64,000 nt of DNA from NCBI GenBank assembly GCA_000827325.1, contig KN832873.1:1998245-2062244 (forward strand), in the 5' to 3' direction. Both the position numbers and the translations under genes were made by a program. Shown piece after piece: positions 58,102-64,000 of this stretch (positions are counted from its first letter, which is position 1; every line of letters starts with the position of its first letter). The stretch comes from Oidiodendron maius Zn. Lineage: Eukaryota; Ascomycota; Leotiomycetes; Myxotrichaceae. The notes under the pieces were generated by a model. The model ran no database searches. It was not told the origin of the DNA and was given only the letters and a program-made list of their open reading frames with translations.

Positions 58102-58525
58102 GTCGGAGGACAAGGCGAATATCGCGGTGGTGAAGAGGGGAAGCGATGTTGTTGCAGTGGGGGTTTCGGTTCGGTACTTTCTACAAACCCCATGGTGGAC
58201 CAGGCTACAGTGCTCCAGCTAATTATAGGTGCACACTCAGTTCGGTGCAGGAATGTCATGTACATATGACATAAAGCTTCATCGCATGAAAATGTGATAA
58301 ACTTTTGGCATTATATGCCTCGCAGATAGCCTGCTTAGACGTGGATTGCGATCATCGCCCCGAAAGTGATTACAACGCGGCTGTGCCCTCCCGTGCTGCG
58401 AATCCTTGGACCGCAGGCAGTGACCCATTAGGGCCTACCTATTCAGCGTCCCTTCTTTCTCAATAATACAAGAGCATTCAAACATCATCTGCTCTAATCT
58501 CTGCTCCAAATAATTCATACCCGAG
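58102..58525. promoter_or_regulatory. Shared upstream region of ChaC and PEF-protein genes
   Basis: 424-bp divergent spacer; no specific site identified. Confidence 0.4.
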
Positions 58526-59799
58526 ATGGCGTATAACAAAGCCTTCAACCCGGATGCTCTGCCTGCGTACGTCTCCTCCATTGCCTCTCCCCTCGCCTCA
58601 AGTTGGACTAACAAACAATAGATTCGCAGAGCCTGAAAGAGTATGTCTGCCTATGCGGCTTGCGTATACCAGAGTATTTGCTAACTATCGTGAATAGAAG
58701 CATGCAAATACCACCCAGACTGCCTCGTCGACATCTGCCAGCCCTCCGAGTCAACTGCAGCCAAATCTTCCTCCTCAACAGTACAGCAACAACAGCAGAC
58801 CTCAGCCGCCAGCAAAACAGCCAATCCAGAGCAATGCTCCGCAGAAATACCACAGCAACACCTCACCCCCTCTTCCAAATCAAGCATCGCTAGGGAACCA
58901 CTCTCAGCAATACAGCAACAACAAACCGCAGCCACCTCTGCCCTCCGGAGGAGGGCAGTATGGCAATCATCCAGGTGGACAACCCGGACGTCGATTGTCA
59001 CCGCAGTCGCAACCTCCCACAAATTACAACTACCCATCTTCTCCGCCACCTAATTATGGATTCCAATCGCCGCCCCCAGTGAACTATGGAAACCGGCCGC
59101 CATCAGTACAGAGCGGATCACACCAAAGCCCGAGACTATCCCCTTCACCTGGCCCGGCAACTAATGTGGATCCGGCACTATGGCCGCTCTTCAAAGCAGT
59201 AGACAAGAGTGGTAGGTTCCCAAAACAACATTCCAATCCCATCTAGAGCCAAACTAACAAGACCCAGGCAGCGGACAACTCACGGAGCGCGAGCTCGGCG
59301 CCGCCCTTGTCAACGGCGACTGGTCATCGTTTGACCCGCATACGGTCAAGATGATGATCCGGATGTTCGACACAGACCGCAGTGGGTCGATCGGGTTCGA
59401 CGAGTTTTGCGGGCTCTGGGGCTTCCTGGCCGCGTGGCGCAACCTGTTCGATCGCTTCGATGCCGACCGCTCGGGGAATATTAGCCTCGACGAGTACTCC
59501 AATGCTTTAGTCGCATTCGGGTACCGCCTGAGCCCGAAGTTCGTGAATACGATGTTTAAGACGTATGATAAGAAGAATGAGAATGCTATTGGCTTTGACT
59601 TGTTCGTGCAGAGCTGTATTAGCTTGAAGAGGATGACGGATGTATTTAAGAAGTATGATGAGGATAGGGATGGCTTTATTACCTTGTCATTGTAAGACTC
59701 TCTCCTCCCTTCTAATATCTCTACCTATATTCTTAGCATATCACTAACCAACAGCTATTTAGTGAGGATTTCCTACTTGAGATCCTAACACAGAGATGA
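58526..59799 (+). CDS. PEF1: Penta-EF-hand calcium-binding protein
   Basis: Homologue of ALG-2/peflin and yeast Pef1, a calcium sensor with a role in polar growth and vesicle coat or ESCRT contacts. Exons 58526-58566, 58622-58640 (19 nt), 58698-59211, 59268-59691 and 59763-59799 give 344 residues. The N-terminal half is Pro/Gln/Asn/Ser-rich and disordered (QPPTNYNYPSSPPPNYGF). The C-terminal half holds the EF-hands: DKSGSGQLTERELG, DTDRSGSIGFDEF, DADRSGNISLDEY, a degenerate DKKNENAIGFDLF, and DEDRDGFITLSFEDFLLEIL. The 59692-59762 intron uses the TTTAG acceptor, not the earlier CAACAG, to keep the fifth EF-hand in frame. The tail LTQR is the expected end. Confidence 0.92.
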
Positions 59800-60650
59800 A
59801 CCAGGAGGCACTGAGATAGATACCAATTTTATGCATTTCTTCAAGGAAAAAAATCTTTAGAAATTTATATGTGTTTTGCAGGACCACTCAGTTTAGTATA
59901 GTTGCTAGAGATAATGATACCCAAAATAGTCCCTATCGAATACTAAGTGCTTTATCCTAGATATCATACGTCGTTCTCTATCTTTATTTCTCAATCATCT
60001 CTCCTTCTTTGTGCATAAACAGATGGTTCCCTACCAACCTTAGCAGTAGAATATCGTCAGCCCATCAATGCACTTCTAATCTCTTATCCGCCACTTTCCC
60101 GAAGGGGAATATTACTCGTAGTTAATGTTCACTAACCAGAGGACGAGACGCCAACAACGGGGAATATACAGATATATTCGTTATTGGAACATATATATTT
60201 ATTAATATATATGCTGTTTCCTTTTTCACCTTTGGTCTTGATTCACTATGAGCTTCTAACAAAATAAAAGCATGGCACGAAGGAATATATTCAATACGAA
60301 ATCAGAGAGAAAGAATATATGAAGGTGAATACGAATAACAATTCCTGATTCACTTGCCTTATAGGAGCACTTGAAGCAGTCAGACTAGTGGATCGTAATC
60401 AATTTAGATTCTAAGGCGATAAACACCATAATTCATCTCTCATACCAAGCATGACAATATCCTTCCATCCAGCTTCGGTATCCAGAATCCGCATCCCATT
60501 AATGCATCAAGGAAAAGCATACGTAAAATAGAGAAACGCCTGCGCCCCCCCTATTCCTAATATCTATGATATCCAACTCGAGATAAATGCATAAACTCCC
60601 TCCTGGCCGCCCATTTTTGAAGGAGAAGAATCAAAGTTTTGTCTGGCGGT
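59800..60650. other. Convergent intergenic region, AT-rich, no gene
   Basis: 851 bp with a strongly A/T-rich core (about 60160-60360, many ATAT steps). No frame, inverted repeat or RNA recognised. Confidence 0.5.
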
Positions 60651-62182
60651 CTACCTAATGTCGAGCTGAAACGGCTTGAAGCGTCCCCCTATAGTCGCAC
60701 ATCGAGGACACTTCCGCCGCGCTCCGTGCTCGGCCATGAGTACGTCGACGCAAGCCTGACAGATGCCGCATATACACTCCGTACATGCGTAAGACTCCCT
60801 AAGAAGCGAGATGCCTTGACATGCAGCGCAGTATATCTGAATGGATTGGGAAGAAAAGCTGGGCGAAGAATCGGAGAGGCCGCGAGATTCGATGTGGAAG
60901 TTATCCCCGCTCTCTCCACTCTCTACGGAGGGAAATGGTTCAGGAGCATCAGGGAGGTTTGAAGGAGGTGTGAGTGCTTGCTGCAGTGGTGAGGCCTGGT
61001 AACCCTGGAAGTGGGATTGCGAGAAGGGAGGCAATGATGCACGATGCACTGATATAGGAGAAGGCGGGACCTGGATTTGTGAGTTGGGCGGTATCGACAT
61101 GACGGTGGGAATACGTACAGGCGTTCGCTCTTCGTCTTCTTCCGTTGCAGATGTGGCGGCATCGATTAGATCTTCCCATCGTTTGCCATATCCTGCGGAG
61201 GGCTCGGCCGAGAAGGCCTTCCGGTCATAGCTCATACGTCGCAAGTGAGGCTGTTCTCGAGACTTTTGTCTCTTGTGCTGTGGCTCTCGAGCTCGTTTTG
61301 ATAACGATTGCTTCCGAGGACGATTGGGCGGCTGGCTTCTCTGTATGGGAGGTAGAGTTGACGACCTACCGGGAGGTGATGTGTTCAGGATTGATGGCAG
61401 CAGTTCTCTTCGCCGATGAGGATTCAAGTGGGAGAAAGGGTCGCTCGTCGGTTCGATATTGCTGGCGTGAAGTGGGGGAAGTTCTATCGAGGATCGCATC
61501 GCCTGTTTATGTGCCTCCGTGTCCGACATCCAATCCTAGACGGATATCAGCTATCAATGATGCTCATCGCATTACATATTCAATTCCACTCACCCCTTCC
61601 GATTCCCACTCCGGCTCGAGCTTGTGGTTGTGGAGCTGCGCGAGGGCAGCAGCAGCGCTAGCGGCTGGCAGCATCGAGCCGGCATGGTACTCTTCCAGGT
61701 TCCGGGGGGTGTTGGGCATACTCGAGTCCTCGGTATAATAGCTATGTCTTTCGTTTGCATGACCTGGGAATTGGTTAGCAATTGTCAGGCAGCTCGAGGG
61801 CGTCGTGGTGGACCGACTTGTCTGCGGGGGCGGTCGCTCGGATGGCGGGGTATTGATCATGAGCTGGAAGCTCTCCTCGGTCGCGGGGAGCTTCGAGATA
61901 TAGTGTTCGGGGTGCGCTCGACGGATATGCTCCTGCATGGAGCGGTATCGCTTTTCCTGTTCATCGCCATCGCCTGTTACCATGGCTGATCGGGGGAAGG
62001 GAGCGAGTGGGCGGAGAGCTTCACGAAGGGAGCAGCACACAACGCAAGAGGGGCACAGAGACACTCACGCCGAGACAGCGCTTCCGACAGCCCGAGCCAT
62101 CCTGATTCCGCAATGGACAGACGACTTCATTGTTGGCATCGGAGACGGAGAAGGACGATGTCAACGAAGAACGTGGAGGCAT
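60651..62182 (-). CDS. C2H2 zinc finger plus RING-like cysteine-rich protein
   Basis: Exons 62069-62182, 61594-61956 and 60651-61535 give about 453 residues from MPPRSSLTSSFSVSD; an in-frame ATG seven codons upstream (62203) is an alternative start. The N-terminus has a C2H2-type finger, VVCPLRNQDGSGCRKRC to MQEHIRRAHPEHYI. The middle is long, Pro/Ser-rich and basic (RKQSLSKRAREPQHKRQKS), probably disordered and nuclear. The C-terminal ~60 residues form a cysteine cluster resembling a RING: YCAACQGISLLRESYACTEC, CGICQACVDVL and RRKCPRCATIGGRFKPFQ. This suggests a nuclear regulator or E3 ligase; I recognise the layout from other ascomycetes but cannot give a function. The 112-nt first intron is long for this window. 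Confidence 0.85.
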
Positions 62183-63517
62183 CGCCAAGGTAGACCCCAC
62201 CATTCCCAGCCGGGGCGAGGGGGCGAGAGGTGTATATAAAATCGCGAAACGGGGCAGGAGAGGGCTCAGCGTCAATTGCGAGCGATGATGGAGCTTCGCA
62301 TTACTCGCCGGGGGAGCTTGGGGGGGTGGAGGAGGCGATGTTGGGGCGGAGGACGGAGGAGGTGAAGGAGAAGGTGACAAGTTTGGAAGAGGCAGCGTGT
62401 GTTAGAGCGAGGAAGTAACGACTAGAGGAGAGACGAGAGCGGTTGAAGAGACAAGCAGGCAGAGAGCTCTCCCCAGGGGTCTCAAACCAGTCGAGTCCCG
62501 TCAGTGGTGGTTGCGGGTTTAGTGGGCGTTTGAAGAATGTGAGGGGCAAGTGGCCATCAATGGTCAAGTCAGGCCAAGCTGAGCTCCCCAAGTTGCTCAG
62601 GTGTAGGTCTGGGCAAGGTGATACCGACGGGCTGTATGTGAATGGCCTGCGGAAGACGGGGTGGGGCCACGACCGCGACCAGGCCAGCTCAGAGAGGCAA
62701 ATAATCTCTTGGAGATCTTATGGCAGCTCACACTCCGAAAACCAGAAGGCCCTCAATCGTCTGATGATGGGCCGGCTGATAGGGACGCCCGTCGTGGACC
62801 CTCGGCTCGAGGGGGTTCCCGTATGTGGTGGAGGCACCAGACAGCCATGGACCAGCGGTGAAGGCGCAGCCAGCTGTACACTGGTACTGTACCTAGGTAC
62901 AACTAACGCTTCCCACAAACCCGTCGAGCAGCCCTAGAGCTGGGCGAGCAGGACGCACCAATGCCGAGCTGGCCTGTCCCTCATTTGGAGCCGGTGGGTG
63001 CCCAATCAGCGCATCAGCGGGGAAGAACCAGAAGAATGTCACTTGGCAACGCGGGGGGCGCTGGAGACATTGAGAGCCGCAACAGCTCGCCACGAGGCCG
63101 CCCACCAACTTGGACCTGTACCGCCGTGATGCAAGTCGGTCTCGGAGCTTAATTCCTCCCAATTGTCCAGAGGAAAGGTCGCAGGTACCTCTCGAAGGAG
63201 TTGTTGGAAAGCTTTGCCTTGTTGCCTCAGGCTGTTATCGTGATGCCTTATCGACCACGGATCTCGATTATGCTTCACATGATGCCCGTCATCGCATCCC
63301 TACCTAGGATCATTAGATGCAAAACTGCTCTAGCGGTCACTGAGTTGGAAGCATCAATCCCCACTCCCGATGGTTTGGACGCTAGCTAGTGAAACTAACG
63401 TGTTGGCCTGTATTTTCCTGTATGATATTTACACAACCGGATTGTCTTCAGCATCTAACAAATGCTATATAACCTTGTCACAGAGCCTCTCTGATGTTGC
63501 TCTTCATTTGTCCTCAC
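62183..63517. other. Upstream region of the zinc-finger gene, 1.3 kb
   Basis: Includes the 5' region of the C2H2/RING gene and the 3' flank of the partial gene. A plus-strand frame at 62443-62937 has no recognisable content. No repeat or RNA seen. Confidence 0.4.
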
Positions 63518-64000
63518 TCATTTCTTGGCGTTCTTCAATAATGTCTCACGCATAGCAGCCCGAGCACTCCTGCTCCCGCCCAGCTTCGGCCCTTTGAGCT
63601 CCTCCTCCCTCTTCCCACCGGGTCCTCGAGATGGCGGTTGTGCGGGTACCGTCTTCTTTCTCTGTCTCTGCGAGACTGCGTCCATAAACTCTTTCCGGAA
63701 CGCCTCCGCGATGATGTCGTCCGCTGCCTGGTCGTCATTGGCCGTCACTGGCTCGGCCGGTACATCGTCGTAAATCTCCACTGTATACACATCAGAATCA
63801 AGAGAAGCTGGTCAAGCGAAGGCCACACTCACATCTATTCTCTCTCAGAACATCCTCCACCAGCTTATCCCTCTTGATATCCTCGCTCCCTCTCCTCTTC
63901 CTCGGCCTCCATGGCTTCCCGTCCCTCCCAAGCCTGACTTTGCCCTTCGGTGCCGGCTCCTCCTCTACCACCTCCCCATCCATCCTCCTTCTCGCCTGCT
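63518..64000 (-). CDS. Partial basic protein of unknown function (5' end beyond the window)
   Basis: The window holds the last two exons: 63833 to the window edge, and 63518-63780, joined by a 52-nt intron so that ENR is followed by LEIYDDVPAEP. The visible 143-odd residues are basic and helical: KVRLGRDGKPWRPRKRRGSE, DKLVEDVLRENRLE, ADDIIAEAFRKEFMDAVSQR, and the end KLGGSRSARAAMRETLLKNA KK. This resembles a conserved ascomycete hypothetical protein; I know no function. An ATG at 63981-63983 is internal to a longer open frame and may not be the start. Confidence 0.72.

Noticed and set aside
62443-62937. 164-codon plus-strand frame upstream of the zinc-finger gene
   Set aside because: No motif or family likeness, and it overlaps the probable promoter and leader of the minus-strand gene.

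Overview
The window is nuclear DNA of a filamentous ascomycete (Pezizomycotina; a leotiomycete-like fungus is my guess, not proven). The evidence is dense single-copy eukaryotic housekeeping genes, spliceosomal introns of mostly 43-60 nt with CTAAC/CTGAC-type branch points, typical fungal families (Tvp23, DUF1746, DUF2417, Sec66), and CT-rich leaders in front of highly expressed genes. All gene models were built by hand from reading frames, splice signals and remembered family motifs; no database search was run. I recognise about 25 protein genes plus four of unknown function. I see no rRNA, tRNA or CRISPR.

Layout: 0-7 kb holds ORC3, SEC66 and NPL4. 7-14.3 kb holds the mitochondrial arginine-specific carbamoyl-phosphate synthase large subunit and cytosolic phenylalanyl-tRNA synthetase alpha, both on the minus strand. 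15.5-28.6 kb holds a coiled-coil unknown, the 2.2-thousand-residue splicing helicase BRR2, a PWWP chromatin protein and RCL1. 28.7-37 kb holds a DUF1746 membrane protein, a broken secreted/GPI-type gene, PP2A methylesterase, a MITE-like element, a DUF2417 membrane hydrolase and RFC2. 38.6-50.4 kb holds DUS2, inorganic pyrophosphatase, mitoribosomal mL53, SEC20, an F-box protein, methylmalonate-semialdehyde dehydrogenase, TVP23 and a CitE/CLYBL-like lyase. 50.5-64 kb holds an 890-residue unknown, a glycine-rich RRM protein, ChaC, a penta-EF-hand protein, a C2H2 plus RING-like protein and a partial unknown. Many neighbours are head-to-head pairs sharing 200-500 bp promoters. The functions do not form a pathway cluster; this is ordinary core genome (replication, splicing, translation, ER/Golgi traffic, arginine and valine metabolism).

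The most interesting layer is splicing. The carbamoyl-phosphate synthase gene is best explained by a one-nucleotide exon (position 9277), the ChaC gene by a five-nucleotide exon (57794-57798), and the RRM gene by a run of 18-24 nt exons that split equivalent glycine codons. Two introns begin with GC instead of GT (ORC3, NPL4), and two stop-free introns with a length divisible by three sit inside continuous frames (BRR2, PPE1). The carbamoyl-phosphate synthase gene also carries unusually long introns, one containing a ~16-bp minisatellite and one a 58-bp internal duplication. A ~450-bp AT-rich element with ~65-bp terminal inverted repeats lies between PPE1 and the DUF2417 gene.
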